Source of the DNA: Nitriliruptoraceae bacterium
GTDB lineage: Bacteria; Actinomycetota; Nitriliruptoria; Nitriliruptorales; Nitriliruptoraceae
Length of the DNA stretch: 5,705 nt
NCBI GenBank assembly: GCA_007117945.1
Contig: SKTN01000116.1
Location: forward strand, 1 to 5,705
Direction of reading: 5' to 3'
Both the position numbers and the translations under genes were made by a program. Of the stretch, positions 5,431-5,705 are shown piece after piece (positions within the stretch are counted from its first letter, which is position 1; every line of letters starts with the position of its first letter). The notes below the pieces were generated by a model. It made no database searches, was not told where the DNA came from, and was given only the letters and a program-made list of their open reading frames with translations.

Positions 5431-5705
5431 GTGAGCGCGAGTAACCCGGAGTTCGCCCAGACCGCCATCGCTGCACCCGGCATCCAGGGGGTGGACTGGG
5501 AGGAGCGGGTCGACTTCGGCCGGCTGCGTGATCACCGACTCGCCCGCACCCGCGCGGCGCTCGAGGCCAGTGACCTCGGCGCCCTGTTGGTGCTCGAGAG
5601 CAGCAACATCCGCTACCTGACCAGCACCCACATCGGCACCTGGGGGTACAACAAGACCGAGCGGTGGGGGCTGCTGACCCGCACGGGCGAGCCGTGGATC
5701 TGGGA
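5431..5705 (+). CDS. M24 (Xaa-Pro peptidase/creatinase) family protein, N-terminal part only
   Basis: GTG at 5431 opens a frame that runs off the window after 91 codons. After about 20 variable residues it reads VDFGRLRDHRLARTRAALEA, then SDLGALLVLESSNIRYLTST, then HIGTWGYNKTERWGLLTR and a terminal GEPWIW. An amphipathic helix, a 'GALLV' strand, the NIRYLT motif and a following strand are the hallmark of the creatinase/prolidase N-terminal domain. In this family that domain precedes a 'pita-bread' metallopeptidase domain with Asp-Asp-His-Glu-Glu metal ligands. The metal-binding half is outside the window, so catalytic competence and substrate cannot be judged. Family members include Xaa-Pro aminopeptidase, prolidase, creatinase, ectoine hydrolase and the DMSP lyase DddP. 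The N(I)RY-T-ST pattern is close to the DddP-like/Xaa-Pro branch, but a specific assignment would be a guess. No signal peptide is seen, so it is probably cytoplasmic. It has its own promoter and a strong ribosome site. Confidence 0.8.
   Translation, partial: MSASNPEFAQTAIAAPGIQGVDWEERVDFGRLRDHRLARTRAALEASDLGALLVLESSNIRYLTSTHIGTWGYNKTERWGLLTRTGEPWIW

Noticed and set aside
5370..5444. A 24-codon upstream open frame starting ATG 5370 and overlapping the GTG start, possible leader peptide
   Set aside because: Its ATG lies inside the -10 box, upstream of the expected transcription start, with no Shine-Dalgarno sequence. It would not be on the mRNA if the promoter call is right.
4877..5483. Minus-strand open frames across the 3' end of the giant gene and the intergenic region
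   Set aside because: Compositionally Arg/Ser-rich shadows. They run through a probable terminator and promoter oriented the other way, and show no conserved motif.
1..5705. CRISPR array, tRNA/rRNA genes, insertion sequence ends, integrase or toxin-antitoxin genes
   Set aside because: No regularly spaced identical repeats, tRNA-like cloverleaf, transposase motif or terminal inverted repeats were seen. The only repeats are coding repeats within the surface protein and the short intergenic palindromes.

Overview
The window is high-GC DNA (by eye about 70%), with strong third-position G/C bias and GTG start usage. Together with a C-terminal LPXTG-type sorting signal, this suggests a Gram-positive-type actinobacterium (Actinomycetota). 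The acidic, Asp-rich protein composition would suit a deep-branching or salt-adapted lineage, but the class cannot be fixed from this sequence.

About 92% of the window (1-5253, plus strand) is one reading frame. It is open from the first base, so the 5' end and any signal peptide lie outside the window. It encodes at least 1750 residues of a giant secreted surface protein. In order it contains: an N-terminal conserved block (PWD...GWVGLTY...GQ, about 154-231); a long Gly/Ala/Val-rich beta-solenoid-like region with about five degenerate 40-residue 'GxIGTxAxP' repeats (1042-3246); a pair of 'YxYxG...DL.D..W' repeats embedded in that region (1579-1830); a Gly/Asp-rich degenerate RTX-like region (about 3835-4935); an Asp/Glu/Arg stalk (5041-5127); and LPRTG, a membrane helix and a short basic tail (5131-5250). 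The internal architecture resembles, from memory, giant hemolysin-type/FHA-like proteins of proteobacteria, cyanobacteria and planctomycetes. The sortase anchor makes it a cell-wall version of that architecture.

The 177-base gap (5254-5430) is dense in signals. A 16-pair stem-loop just after the stop is a probable terminator, and a second small hairpin follows it. Next come a good -35/-10 promoter (TTGACA-18-TATGGT), an inverted repeat across the expected transcription start, a leader hairpin and a strong Shine-Dalgarno sequence. These feed a GTG start at 5431.

The second gene (5431 to beyond 5705) begins a creatinase/Xaa-Pro-peptidase (M24) family protein. Only the N-terminal domain is visible. 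It appears to be a separate transcription unit, and nothing visible ties its function to the surface protein.
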